DNA of 64,000 nt from Nocardia brasiliensis ATCC 700358. Its GTDB lineage: Bacteria; Actinomycetota; Actinomycetes; Mycobacteriales; Mycobacteriaceae. Shown piece by piece: positions 50,920 through 59,727 of this stretch (the stretch's first letter is position 1; every line of letters starts with the position of its first letter). A program made the position numbers and the translations under genes. The stretch is from positions 3,410,001 through 3,474,000 of the forward strand of contig NC_018681.1 in NCBI RefSeq assembly GCF_000250675.2, written 5' to 3'. Below the pieces are notes generated by a model. It ran no database searches and was not told the DNA's origin. It was given only the letters and a program-made list of their open reading frames with translations.

Positions 50920-52157
50920 TGCATATCGTCATCGTCAACCGGTGGCCGCGGTTCTTCGACGGGATTCGCTGGGACAACGAACTCACCCGCTACGAGGAGT
51001 TCATCGACCACGAAGCGAACCGGGTGAGCTACGTCGTGGACGGTCCCGGTGCCGATGGCGTGCTGATCGATCCGGGCAAGATCGCCTGGCAGGTGCGGGT
51101 CGCCGACGTCAACGATGTGGCGGCACTCGGTGCGGCCGTGCACGAGATCATCGAGCGGGTCGGCCCGGTGGACGAGCTGATCGCGCTGTCGGAATTCACG
51201 CTGGAGATCGCGGCCGAAGTCCGTGCGCGACTGGGTATTCCCGGGCCGTCGCTGGACGAGGTCGCGGTCTACCGGGACAAGGTCCGGATGAAGCAGGTGC
51301 TGGAGAAGGCGGGAATCCCGGTGCCGCGCTTCGCTTCCTGTGTGAGCGCCGAGCAGGTACGCACGTTCGCGGCCGACTGTGGCTATCCGTTGATCCTCAA
51401 GCCGCTGGCCGCCGCTGCCAGCATCGGTGTGCGCCGGGTGGACGACGACGCGGAACTCGCTGCGGCACTGGATGTTCTGGACCTGTCCGGATACGAAGTC
51501 GAGGAGTTCATCGCGGGCGAGATCTACCATATCGACGGTTTCGTCGACGACCACTCCCACGTCGTGTTCCAGGCCGTCTCCCGGTACATCAACGACTGCT
51601 TGTCCTTCGCGCAGGGCGAGCCGCTGGGCTCGGTCCTGCTGCGTTCCTCGCCGCGACGGACCATGCTCGAGGACTTCTGTCAGCAGGTGGTGTCCGCACT
51701 CGACCTGCGCCGCTTGCCTTTTCACCTCGAAGTGTTCATCACACCGGCGGGTGATCCGGTGTTCCTGGAGATCGGCGGACGGGTGGGCGGCGCCGAGGTT
51801 CCGCACCTGCTGTACCGGGTCTTCGGGGTGAACCTGTACGAAATGTTCCTGCGGACGCTCGCCGGCGACCCGGTCCCGCGGGTTCCCGACTACGCCGACG
51901 CCTCCGGGGGTTGGCTGATCATGCCCAAATCCGAGAAGCACGCCGAGCGGGTGGTGCGCGCGTCCTCGATGCGGGAGCAGGTGCCGGCGGTCTGGCGTGA
52001 GCTGTTGCCCGAGCCGGGGCAGGTGCTGGCGCCCGGCGGCGCCTACGACGCATTGCACCGTGGGCGATTCATCTTGCTGCACGAGGACGAGCACGTCGTC
52101 GAGGCGGGCATCCGGAAGATCATCGAGAACTTCGACTTCGAGGCGGAATCGCTGTGA
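50919..52157 (+). CDS. ATP-grasp ligase 1
   Basis: 412 residues. Pre-ATP-grasp Rossmann-like domain to about residue 110, then an ATP-grasp core: DKVRMKQVLEKAGIPVPRF, YPLILKPLAAAASIGVRRV (ATP-binding Lys), EEFIAGEIYHIDGF, and the metal site FLEIGGRVGGAEVPHLL. The C-terminal part has SGGWLIMPKSEKHAE. This is the carboxylate-amine ligase layout that makes amide or peptide bonds through an acyl phosphate. ATG 50919 overlaps the S-subunit stop. With a second ATP-grasp protein in the same operon, a dipeptide or tripeptide-like product is plausible. Confidence 0.88.
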   Translation: MHIVIVNRWPRFFDGIRWDNELTRYEEFIDHEANRVSYVVDGPGADGVLIDPGKIAWQVRVADVNDVAALGAAVHEIIERVGPVDELIALSEFTLEIAAEVRARLGIPGPSLDEVAVYRDKVRMKQVLEKAGIPVPRFASCVSAEQVRTFAADCGYPLILKPLAAAASIGVRRVDDDAELAAALDVLDLSGYEVEEFIAGEIYHIDGFVDDHSHVVFQAVSRYINDCLSFAQGEPLGSVLLRSSPRRTMLEDFCQQVVSALDLRRLPFHLEVFITPAGDPVFLEIGGRVGGAEVPHLLYRVFGVNLYEMFLRTLAGDPVPRVPDYADASGGWLIMPKSEKHAERVVRASSMREQVPAVWRELLPEPGQVLAPGGAYDALHRGRFILLHEDEHVVEAGIRKIIENFDFEAESL

Positions 52158-53638
52158 ACAGTGCACATGGTATCGACGATCGGACGCGCTACGAGCAGCT
52201 GATCGGATTCCTCACCGCGGAGGAGAAACTCGGCGTCGCGGCGGTCGGCGACAAGCTGGTCGAGGCCGCGGGCGGGGTGGACCGCCTCGACGGCTACAAG
52301 GTCATGGTCGCCTACGGCGGCGGCAAGGACAGCACCTACGTCGTCGCGTTCGTGCGTGCCGTGCAGCTGCATCTGCAACTCGCGCACGGCAGTACGTTCC
52401 TGATGCGGGTGGCGAACATGCGCCATGCCGGCGTGGTCGGCGCGGTCATGGAGAACATCGACCGGGTGTACTCGGCGCTGGGTCTGCTGACCGACGAACG
52501 GGCCGAACTGCTCACCATCGACCACACCGAGATCCGCCGCTTCCGGGTAGATCTGCCGCTGCCGGACCAGCTGGTGGCGATCAATCGGCTCGACGTGCTG
52601 ATGAACGGGCACCGCTCGGCGGGCGACGGCCGCCCCACCTTCTGCAACAGCTGCAACCTCGCGGTCGCCGACTTCTACGGTCGCGCGGCCTGGTGGCAAG
52701 GCGGGGTCGACGCGATCATGACCGGCGACTCGCGCCGGGAACAGGCGTTGTACGCGGCGTGGATTCTGCGGCTGGCCAAGGGAATCGGCATCGACGTACA
52801 GCGCAAGGGCATGACGTTCCAGGACCTGCTGCAGGCGCTGCGCGGGGTCGGCGACGCCTACTTCCACGAGCTGTTCGGCGCCGCCGAGCCGGAACCGGCC
52901 GAGCGTGAGGTCGCGGTGGGGGATCGCTCGGTGCAGCCGACCTTCGTCTCCATCTACGACCTGGTGAGCTATCGAGTGCACGACCATTGGGACCTGATCG
53001 TCGACTTCCTCGGTTTCCGGTTCGACGACCTGGCGTTCAGCTTCACCGAATCCGATTGCGCCAACCCGACTCTCATGGCACACATCCGTGGCCTGCGGGT
53101 GCAGTACGTGGAGGGCCGCACCTATCAGGCGGGCATCACCGAGTACCTGGAGTTCGCCGAGACGATGATGCGCAAGAAGGAGATGCCCGACCAGCTCATC
53201 GAGCTGGCCCTCGCCCGCTACGACTCGCCGGACAAGATCGTGGAACGGCGGGAGGTGGCCGCGGCGTTCGCCGCCAAGGCCTTCGGGCTGGACGAGGACG
53301 CGTTGGTCGCGCTGGTCTTCTCGCCGTTCACGAATGAGGGTGCGCGCCTTGCGGAATTCGTCGAACGCTGTCATCCCGAGCGGCTCGGCGACCTGCCCGC
53401 CCTGCACGCCGTGCTGCGCGGCGAGTCCAGCGACGACCGCGCCGCCGCGTGGCTGACGGAGGTGTCCGGGCTGTCCGTCGCCCATCTGCGCACGCTCTAT
53501 CGCAGTGCCCTCGTCGATTTCGCGGCAGGGGACACCGTGATGGCCAAGGTGCGCGCGGGCGATCCGCACAAGTCCCAGGTGCACACGGTGGACCCGCGCT
53601 CCGGATTGCCGACGCTAGAGCTGATCTCGGGCCGGTGA
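52154..53638 (+). CDS. PP-loop (N-type) ATP pyrophosphatase with a CxxC motif
   Basis: 494 residues. The PP-loop reads YGGGKDST at 54-61, in which the usual first Ser of SGGxDS is Tyr. FCNSCNLA has Cys164 and Cys167, a CxxC pair possible for metal, Fe-S or persulfide. An Asp near 190 (GDSRREQ) and a long helical C-terminal half follow. PP-loop enzymes adenylate a carboxyl, amide or tRNA base and then add N or S. I do not recognise the subfamily; there is no glutaminase domain as in asparagine synthetase B. GTG 52154 overlaps the previous stop. Amidation or thiolation in the local pathway is the likely role. Confidence 0.75.
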   Translation: MNSAHGIDDRTRYEQLIGFLTAEEKLGVAAVGDKLVEAAGGVDRLDGYKVMVAYGGGKDSTYVVAFVRAVQLHLQLAHGSTFLMRVANMRHAGVVGAVMENIDRVYSALGLLTDERAELLTIDHTEIRRFRVDLPLPDQLVAINRLDVLMNGHRSAGDGRPTFCNSCNLAVADFYGRAAWWQGGVDAIMTGDSRREQALYAAWILRLAKGIGIDVQRKGMTFQDLLQALRGVGDAYFHELFGAAEPEPAEREVAVGDRSVQPTFVSIYDLVSYRVHDHWDLIVDFLGFRFDDLAFSFTESDCANPTLMAHIRGLRVQYVEGRTYQAGITEYLEFAETMMRKKEMPDQLIELALARYDSPDKIVERREVAAAFAAKAFGLDEDALVALVFSPFTNEGARLAEFVERCHPERLGDLPALHAVLRGESSDDRAAAWLTEVSGLSVAHLRTLYRSALVDFAAGDTVMAKVRAGDPHKSQVHTVDPRSGLPTLELISGR

Positions 53639-53639
53639 C

Positions 53640-54887
53640 GTGGCCGGCTACTTCGATCGATTCGTGGCGGGCCGGGCCGCGGCAGGGCAGCTGGTGGTCC
53701 AGCCGCGCATGGGGTTCGGCAGCCTGTCAGCGATGCGGTCCGGTCTCGCCCGGGTGGCCTACCTGGATTTCCCGGTGATCGGCACGCTCACGCTGGACAG
53801 CTACACCCGCGTCGGCGACTACCGGACGCCGCTCGAACGTCTGGCCGCGGGGGAGGAGCTGAACGGATACCCGCTCGTCTCGCACCCGGTCGCGGAGACC
53901 AGGAAGCTGCTCGCGGGGCTCTACGGCCCGACCTTTCCGGTCCAGGTGCGCCACGGCACCGCCCTGCCGCTGCGGGTGTTCGAGCGACTGGTCGAGGTGG
54001 GTCTGGACGCGACCGAGGGCGGGCCGGTCTCGTACTGCCTGCCCTACAGCAGGCTGCCGCTGCGGGACGCCATCGACGCTTGGGCGGAAAGCACTCGGTT
54101 CCTGGCCGGCGCTACCGAATTCGGCCATATCGAGAGTTTCGGGGGTTGTCTGCTCGGCCAGCTCTGCCCGCCCTCGCTGCTGGTGGCGATGGGTGTACTG
54201 GAGGGCTGCTTCTTCCGGCAGCACGGGTTGCGGTACATGTCGTTCAGCTACGCCCAGGGGACGTTGGCCGAACAAGATCGGGGCGCGCTGCGGGCGCTGC
54301 GAACCCTGGCCGCCGAGTATCTCGGCGATGTGACCTGGCACGTCGTGTTCTACACCTATATGGGGTTGTTCCCGCGCACACCGGACGGCGCGAGCCGGTT
54401 GATCCGCGACAGCGCCCGGCTGGCCATCGCCACGGGCTGCGAGCGGATGATCGTGAAGACGGTGTCGGAGGCCTGGCAGATTCCGTCGGTGCCGGAGAAC
54501 ATCGCCGCCCTGCGGATGGCTGCGGAAGAGGCTGCCGGGCCGCTCGATCCGGCCTCCCCGGCCGCGGACATGTACTTCGCCGAGGTGCTCGCCGAGGCGC
54601 GCCTGCTCATCGACACGGTGCTCGATCTGCACGCCGACGTCGGGCAGGCGCTGCTGCGGGCCTTCGCCACCGGGCTGCTCGACGTCCCGTTCTGCCTGCA
54701 CAACGACAACCTCGGCGCCGCGACCACCGTGATCGACGAGCAGGGCGCGTTGCGCTGGGGTGAACTGGGACGACTTCCGTTGCCGCCCAGTGCGGGTCGC
54801 GACGATCTGGCCCGGCTCGGCTCCGACGCGCTGTACGGGATGCTCGACCACGTCGCGAACAGCTATGACAGCCGCCTGATTCCGTGA
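53640..54887 (+). CDS. Glutamate mutase (methylaspartate mutase) large subunit
   Basis: 415 residues, shorter than the clostridial subunit (about 480) but with its whole active site. Arg23 (QPRMG), Arg57 (DSYTR), Arg104 (VRHGT), Glu126 (EGGPVSY), Tyr132 and Tyr136 occupy the same order and almost the same spacing as Arg66, Arg100, Arg149, Glu171, Tyr177 and Tyr181 of Clostridium cochlearium GlmE. The arginine 'claw' holds the glutamate carboxylates. So the expected reaction is coenzyme-B12-dependent rearrangement of L-glutamate to (2S,3S)-3-methylaspartate. GTG 53640 starts right after the PP-loop gene. Partner: the S subunit at 50431-50919. Confidence 0.9.
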   Translation: MAGYFDRFVAGRAAAGQLVVQPRMGFGSLSAMRSGLARVAYLDFPVIGTLTLDSYTRVGDYRTPLERLAAGEELNGYPLVSHPVAETRKLLAGLYGPTFPVQVRHGTALPLRVFERLVEVGLDATEGGPVSYCLPYSRLPLRDAIDAWAESTRFLAGATEFGHIESFGGCLLGQLCPPSLLVAMGVLEGCFFRQHGLRYMSFSYAQGTLAEQDRGALRALRTLAAEYLGDVTWHVVFYTYMGLFPRTPDGASRLIRDSARLAIATGCERMIVKTVSEAWQIPSVPENIAALRMAAEEAAGPLDPASPAADMYFAEVLAEARLLIDTVLDLHADVGQALLRAFATGLLDVPFCLHNDNLGAATTVIDEQGALRWGELGRLPLPPSAGRDDLARLGSDALYGMLDHVANSYDSRLIP

Positions 54888-56149
54888 ACACCCAGATGGG
54901 AAGCTCGATGTCCGACGACAATCCGTCCACTGTGGTCCTGGTGGACGCGTTCTCCACGGGCGCGCTGCTCGCCCTGCAAGCCTGGCACCGGTACCGGCTG
55001 ATCCACGTCCGGTCCCGGGCCAGGCTGCCCGCGACCTTCTCGGCGAGCCTGCCCGCCGAGCTGTTCGCCGAGGACTTCGCCTACACCGACCACGCCGACG
55101 ACGTCATGCGCAGGCTCGCCGAACTCGCCCCGATCGCGGTCATCGCGGCCAGTGAGTTCGGGGTGGAGGTGGCCGACGAGATCGCCGCGAAATTGGGCCT
55201 GCGCGGCAACGATCCGGCGCTGTCGCATGTGCGGCGGGACAAGTTCCATATGCTGGAGGCGGTCGGCGCCGCGGGGCTGCGCACGGTGCGGCAGCGGCGT
55301 ACCAGCGAGGTGGCCGATCTGCTGGCCTGGCGGCGCGCGGCGGGGCTCGAACGCATGGTGGTCAAGCCGCTCGACAGCGCGGGCTCCGACGACGTGTTCA
55401 TCAGCGATTCCGAGGCGCAGGTGCGCACGGCGGTCCGGACGATCATCGGCAAGACGAACCTGATGCTGCGGACCAACGCGGCGGTGCTGGCCCAGGAGTA
55501 TCTGGTGGGCGAGGAGTACATCGTCAATTCCGTCAGCCGTGACGGCATGCACTGGTTCACCGATGCCTGGGTCAGCCACAAGAAGACCGTCCGGGACAAC
55601 CGCAGGATCTACGACTACGAGGATCTGCTCTCGCGGTCGGACCCGCGGTTCGACGAGATCCTCGCCTACGTCGCGGGCGTGCTGGACGCGCTGGGCATCG
55701 TGAACGGGCCCGCGCACACCGAATTGATCTATACCGCAGCGGGTCCGGTGCTGCTGGAGACCGGCGCGCGATTATCCGGCCTGGCCAATCCGCGTGCCCT
55801 CGATCGGTGCACCGGGGTGAATCAGGTGGACCTGACGATGGACTGCTACCTCGGCGGCGGGAACGCGCTGGCCACTCAGCCGGCCGTGTACGACCGGCGC
55901 GAGCACGCGCGCTGTGTGAATCTCATTGCACACCAAGAGGTTCCGCTACCCGCGCCGACGCTCCGGGACGAACTCGAGCGGCTGCCCGCCGTGGAGAGCG
56001 TGCGCTTCCGGATCGGTGATCAGGCGTTGACCAGGCCGACGGTCGATCTCAACTCTTCGCCCGGTGTCGTGTTCCTCGTACACGAGGACGCTGCCGAGAT
56101 CGAGCGGTCCTATCAGGCGCTGCGGCGACTCGAGCACGAGTTGCTGTAG
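54884..56149 (+). CDS. ATP-grasp ligase 2
   Basis: 421 residues. N-terminal pre-ATP-grasp domain, then LSHVRRDKFHMLEAVGAAGL, MVVKPLDSAGSDDVF (ATP-contact Lys), AQEYLVGEEYIVNSV, THTELIYT-like middle strand and the metal-binding LLETGARLSGLANP. This resembles L-amino-acid ligase/carboxylate-amine ligase proteins. It is distinct enough from ATP-grasp ligase 1 to suggest a second, different coupling step. GTG 54884 overlaps the mutase stop (GTGA); an internal ATG at about codon 5 is an alternative. It closes the run of overlapping genes; the antiporter follows after 36 bases. Confidence 0.87.
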   Translation: MNTQMGSSMSDDNPSTVVLVDAFSTGALLALQAWHRYRLIHVRSRARLPATFSASLPAELFAEDFAYTDHADDVMRRLAELAPIAVIAASEFGVEVADEIAAKLGLRGNDPALSHVRRDKFHMLEAVGAAGLRTVRQRRTSEVADLLAWRRAAGLERMVVKPLDSAGSDDVFISDSEAQVRTAVRTIIGKTNLMLRTNAAVLAQEYLVGEEYIVNSVSRDGMHWFTDAWVSHKKTVRDNRRIYDYEDLLSRSDPRFDEILAYVAGVLDALGIVNGPAHTELIYTAAGPVLLETGARLSGLANPRALDRCTGVNQVDLTMDCYLGGGNALATQPAVYDRREHARCVNLIAHQEVPLPAPTLRDELERLPAVESVRFRIGDQALTRPTVDLNSSPGVVFLVHEDAAEIERSYQALRRLEHELL

Positions 56150-56185
56150 ACGCGTCGCTCTCGGCCAGGAAGGCGGCAGGTTTCG

Positions 56186-57529
56186 ATGACGAATCCGCAA
56201 CTCGGACAGGTCCTGCCGGCCGTTCTGGTGCTGCTGCTGGCGGCCAATCTGCTCGGGCAGCTGTTCCGTAAGCTGCGTCAGCCCAAGGTCGTCGGCGAGA
56301 TCCTGGCCGGAATACTGCTCGGGCCAACGGTGCTCGGACAGCTCGCGCCGGGTGTCGCGACCGAGCTGTTCGGCACCGACGACGCGGCCAGCAGGGCGGT
56401 GCTGCTCGGCTTCCTGTACCACCTCGGGTTGCTCCTGCTGATGTTCGTATCGGGTTGTGCCGCAAAGCATCTGCTGGGGGCGCAGAATCGCAGGGCCACC
56501 GCCTGGATTCTGGGCATCGGCACCCCGCTGCCGTTCTTCCTCGCGCTCGGCGCCGCACCGCTGCTGCCGCTCGACGCGTTCACCGGCACGGCGGGCAGCG
56601 CGCACGCCGTGGTGCTCGTCTTCGCGGCCGCCACGGCGGTGACCTCGATCCCGGTGATCACCAAGATCTTCTACGACCTGGGCATCCTGCACACCCGGTT
56701 CGCCAGCCTGCAACTCGGCTCCGCCGTGCTCGAGGACATAGCCCTGTGGGGGGTGCTGTCCGTGGCCACCGCGATCGCGGCGGCGAGTTCGATCTCCACG
56801 GGCGGCGATTTGACCGCCACCATCGGCGAGCACATGGCGGTGAACGCCTGCTTCGTGGTGCTGGCGCTCACCGTCATGCCCGCAGTGTTGCGCAAGCTCT
56901 CGCGCGCGGGATGGAATGTGGTGGCGCGCGATTCGCCCATCGCGTGGATGCTCGTCGTCTTCCTGGGCTACGTCTCGCTCGCGGCCGCACTGGACGTGAC
57001 GCTCGCCTTCGCCGCCCTGCTGGCCGGGTTCGGCGTCATGGGCGGGATGAAAGGCACAGAGCAGGAACGGTTTCAGGCACCCATGCATTCGCTGGGGGAG
57101 GTGGCGGGGCACTTCTTCGTCCCGCTCTACTTCGCCATCGTCGGTTACCGGCTCGACCTGACCAAGACCTTCGATCCGCTCATGGTCGCGGGGTTCCTGC
57201 TCGGTACCTCGCTGGTGGTGTTCCTGTCCGTCGGCCTCGGCGCCAAACTGGCCGGGATGAACCGCCTCGACATCGTCAATCTCGCCGTCACGCAGAACGC
57301 GCGCGGGGGACCGGGCATCGTGATGGCCTCGGTCGCCTTCGACGCGGGCATCATCAACGCCACCTTCTACACCACGCTGGTCCTCACCGCCGTCCTGACG
57401 TCCCAGGCCTGCGGTTTCTGGCTGGACTACGTCCTGCGTAAAGGCTGGCCGCTGCTCTCGGGCGACGACCTGCGCCGCCGCGGCATCGAACCCGAACATG
57501 AGGAACTGCCGCAGCGCGCAGCGTCCTGA
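56186..57529 (+). CDS. CPA2-type cation/proton antiporter
   Basis: 447 residues with about twelve to thirteen helices; KefB/NhaP2-like. Starts MTNPQLGQVLPAVLVLLLAA; QPKVVGEILAGILLGPTVLG is the family signature, with LLLLMFVSGC next. The second half has FAALLAGFGVMGG and the ARGGPGIVMASVAFDAGII helix. It exchanges Na+ or K+ for H+ across the membrane. ATG 56186 is 36 bases after the second ATP-grasp gene, on the same strand, so it may belong to the operon transcript. A role in product resistance or ion balance cannot be told apart. Confidence 0.85.
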   Translation: MTNPQLGQVLPAVLVLLLAANLLGQLFRKLRQPKVVGEILAGILLGPTVLGQLAPGVATELFGTDDAASRAVLLGFLYHLGLLLLMFVSGCAAKHLLGAQNRRATAWILGIGTPLPFFLALGAAPLLPLDAFTGTAGSAHAVVLVFAAATAVTSIPVITKIFYDLGILHTRFASLQLGSAVLEDIALWGVLSVATAIAAASSISTGGDLTATIGEHMAVNACFVVLALTVMPAVLRKLSRAGWNVVARDSPIAWMLVVFLGYVSLAAALDVTLAFAALLAGFGVMGGMKGTEQERFQAPMHSLGEVAGHFFVPLYFAIVGYRLDLTKTFDPLMVAGFLLGTSLVVFLSVGLGAKLAGMNRLDIVNLAVTQNARGGPGIVMASVAFDAGIINATFYTTLVLTAVLTSQACGFWLDYVLRKGWPLLSGDDLRRRGIEPEHEELPQRAAS

Positions 57530-57556
57530 GGCGGCTAGCCGATCGCCATGACGAAC

Positions 57557-57862
57557 TCAATCCGGCGGCTCCTGCGCGTCCTCGGGGATCGCGCCCGGGA
57601 TATTGGCTGGAAGGTCGTCGGTGCCGTCGTAGCTCCCCGGACCGAGATCGACGGCCGCGCGCCGGGGCGCGTCGGACGGTTGCGGTGCGGCACCGGTACC
57701 GGCGAGACCACCGGCGTTTCCCGCGCCGGAATCGGTGTTGTCGAGTGCGTCGATCGCGTCGCTAAGTTCCGCGCGCAGGCGATCGGTGGCGGCTTGGTCA
57801 CCCGCGTTCTCCGCGGTCGTGATGTCCTGGCGGAGCTGGGCGATGACGTCGTGGCTGACCAT
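57557..57862 (-). CDS. Small acidic hypothetical protein
   Basis: 101 residues from an ATG at 57862 with AGGAGG four bases upstream, a strong start. The N-terminal half is a heptad-like amphipathic helix (VIAQLRQDITTAE, RLRAELSDAIDAL). The C-terminal half is low-complexity, rich in Gly/Ala/Pro/Asp, and probably disordered. No signal peptide or family recognised. It is convergent with the antiporter gene. Likely a soluble coiled-coil protein of unknown job. Confidence 0.65.
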   Translation of the reverse strand: MVSHDVIAQLRQDITTAENAGDQAATDRLRAELSDAIDALDNTDSGAGNAGGLAGTGAAPQPSDAPRRAAVDLGPGSYDGTDDLPANIPGAIPEDAQEPPD

Positions 57863-58055
57863 GATCCTCCTCGCTTGTCGGGTTGGGCACAGTCACGCGC
57901 TACCCGGCCTCGGTCCGCGCAATCAGGCGTTGCGGCAGAACCCGTTGTGATTGCGGTCATGCGCACGGCCACCGCACCCGCCCTGTTTGACGGCAGCCCA
58001 CCGGGTAGTGCCTGAACAGGCGGCGAAACAGTCGATTCGACAGGAGGTGGGTACG

Positions 58056-58415
58056 GTGCGGACCGAGGACGTCGAGAAGCGCTGGACCGACGAAGGTACG
58101 TTCCGCCAGGCCGCGGCCTATGTGCTGGCGGTGCTGGGTGTGGCCGCGGCGGTGTTCGTGGCGACCACCGTGTGGGCGGCGAATCGGGCGGCCTGTGCGG
58201 CCGCGGCGAGCACGCTGTGTGACACCACCGCCAAGACCGCGGTGCTGGCCGGTCCCGCCGCGATAGTCCTGCTCGGTGGCATCGGCGCCTTCATCCGGAC
58301 GTATCAGCAGTGGCGGCGCGGCCGGAACTGGCCGATCTGGCAGGGCGCGGGCTGGTTCCTGTTCGTGCTCATGACCGTCTTCCTGAGCATCGGCGGCGGT
58401 GCGGTCGCGACTTGA
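58056..58415 (+). CDS. Small membrane protein (three predicted helices)
   Basis: 119 residues from a GTG at 58056 with AGGAGGT nine bases upstream. Helices are predicted near 17-41 (AYVLAVLGVAAAVFVATTVW), 62-82 (TAVLAGPAAIVLLGGIGAFI) and 97-117 (AGWFLFVLMTVFLSIGGG). Two cysteines in the first extracytoplasmic loop (ACAAAASTLC) could form a disulfide. No family recognised. Codon bias and the ribosome binding site make it a convincing gene. Confidence 0.7.
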   Translation: MRTEDVEKRWTDEGTFRQAAAYVLAVLGVAAAVFVATTVWAANRAACAAAASTLCDTTAKTAVLAGPAAIVLLGGIGAFIRTYQQWRRGRNWPIWQGAGWFLFVLMTVFLSIGGGAVAT

Positions 58416-58424
58416 GCGGCCCGC

Positions 58425-58862
58425 TCAGCAGTGCACGCGCGCCGCGACCGCGAGCCGAACATTCGCGCGCTGCAGGGCCGCTCGGGCCGCATCATCCGAG
58501 CGATCATCGGTCAGCCGCTGGGCCGCGTCGGTCTGCGCGGTGCGTGCGCGGACCACATCGATACGTTCCGCGAACTCCAATCCCTGTGCCGTCAAGCGGA
58601 TCTCGTCGTCGACCGCGCGTAGCTCGCCACCGTGCAGCGCCGCCAGCCACTCCCGCGCGCCCGCCCGCACCGTGAGCACCCCGATGTCGAGGGCCACGTC
58701 CATCCGGTCGTGGCCCGGCTCGAGCACCTGGACGCCGTCGACGGTGGGCACCCGCACCCGGTCGGCACTGAAGACGAATTCCCGGTAACCGGGCACCTCC
58801 AGGACGACCGCCAGACCTCGGGCGGTGCGCAACCGCGGGTCGCGGCCGGAACTCCGTTGCAT
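58425..58862 (-). CDS. Hypothetical protein ending the glycosyltransferase operon
   Basis: 145 residues from an ATG at 58862 with GGAGGT six bases upstream, 10 bases after the GT2 stop. The first half looks beta-rich (GLAVVLEVPGYREFVF, VPTVDGVQVLEP) and the second helical and Arg/Ala-rich. No known domain is recognised. As the last member of a tightly packed operon of four glycosyltransferases it may be a small accessory protein. A short cysteine-ended C-terminus (ARVHC) is unusual. Confidence 0.65.
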   Translation of the reverse strand: MQRSSGRDPRLRTARGLAVVLEVPGYREFVFSADRVRVPTVDGVQVLEPGHDRMDVALDIGVLTVRAGAREWLAALHGGELRAVDDEIRLTAQGLEFAERIDVVRARTAQTDAAQRLTDDRSDDAARAALQRANVRLAVAARVHC

Positions 58863-58872
58863 TGCTGACCTC

Positions 58873-59727
58873 CTATCGATGTCCGACGGCAGTGCTGTCG
58901 ACGGGTGTGCGGACCAGGTTCCAGCGCTGCGCCGCGTCGTCGTAGGCGATGTGCCCGGCGGCGGCGAAGCCGTCGAGCCAGCCCCGCATCGGCCAGCGCG
59001 ACCAGCGACGATGGAAAGTTGTTGCGTTGGCGAGTATTTCGTCGAGGTGTTCGATCGGCGGGTCCGAGACCGGGTGGTGTTGATGATAGGCGTCCGCGCC
59101 GCCCACCCAGCGCAGGCGCGCGCCCACGGCCGCCGCCTTGTAGGCGAAGTCGGTGTCTTCGCCGCCGTAACCCCGATAGCGGGTGCAGAAGCCGCCCACC
59201 CGGCGCCAGGTCTCGGCGGTCATCGCGAACGAGAGCGACCAGAACAGGTCGAAATCCGTGCTGTCGGCGTGGGTTCGCGCCGGTGGGTCCGGTCGCGCCG
59301 GATGCGGGTCGCGCTGCCGGTGCAGCGCGGACAGGTCGTAGCCGCCGGGCGGGGCGGGCGGGAGGTAGGTCACGGGCCCGCACAGCAGCCGTGGCTCGGC
59401 GTCCGCCGCGGCTTGGTAGCGGGCGAGCAGCCCGGGACTCGGAATACAGTCCACGTCGAGGAAGACCAGCAGTTCCGCGCCCCGCGCGAGCGCCGTCCTG
59501 GCTCCTAGATTGCGTGCCCGGGCCAGGGGCAGCCGGGGCGTCCACGCGTCCAGCCAGACGCCGTGCGCGCCGTGCCGGCGGGCGAGGTCGAGGACGGCGG
59601 GATCGCCCATGGCCACCACGATGTGCTCGTCCGGCTGGATGGTGCTCGCGGCGAGACCGCGAAACTGGTTGCGCAGGTGACCGGTTCGTCCCGCCGCCAG
59701 GGTGACGACGGTGGTCGGGGGAGTCAT
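58873..59727 (-). CDS. Family 2-like glycosyltransferase (GT-A)
   Basis: 284 residues. The GT-A nucleotide-sugar domain starts at TVVTLAAGRTGHLRNQFRGL. LLVFLDVDCIPSPGLL supplies the DxD-type metal motif (LDVDC). FWSLSFAMTAETWRRVGGF, then RGYGGEDTDFAYKA gives the ED catalytic-base motif typical of GT2/galactosyltransferase-like enzymes. ATG 59727 overlaps the upstream stop (ATGA). It is the fourth transferase of a coupled operon. The donor sugar is unknown. Confidence 0.87.
   Translation of the reverse strand: MTPPTTVVTLAAGRTGHLRNQFRGLAASTIQPDEHIVVAMGDPAVLDLARRHGAHGVWLDAWTPRLPLARARNLGARTALARGAELLVFLDVDCIPSPGLLARYQAAADAEPRLLCGPVTYLPPAPPGGYDLSALHRQRDPHPARPDPPARTHADSTDFDLFWSLSFAMTAETWRRVGGFCTRYRGYGGEDTDFAYKAAAVGARLRWVGGADAYHQHHPVSDPPIEHLDEILANATTFHRRWSRWPMRGWLDGFAAAGHIAYDDAAQRWNLVRTPVDSTAVGHR

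Noticed and set aside
52154..53638. Asparagine synthetase B for the PP-loop protein
   Set aside because: There is no N-terminal glutaminase domain and the PP-loop and CxxC do not match AsnB.
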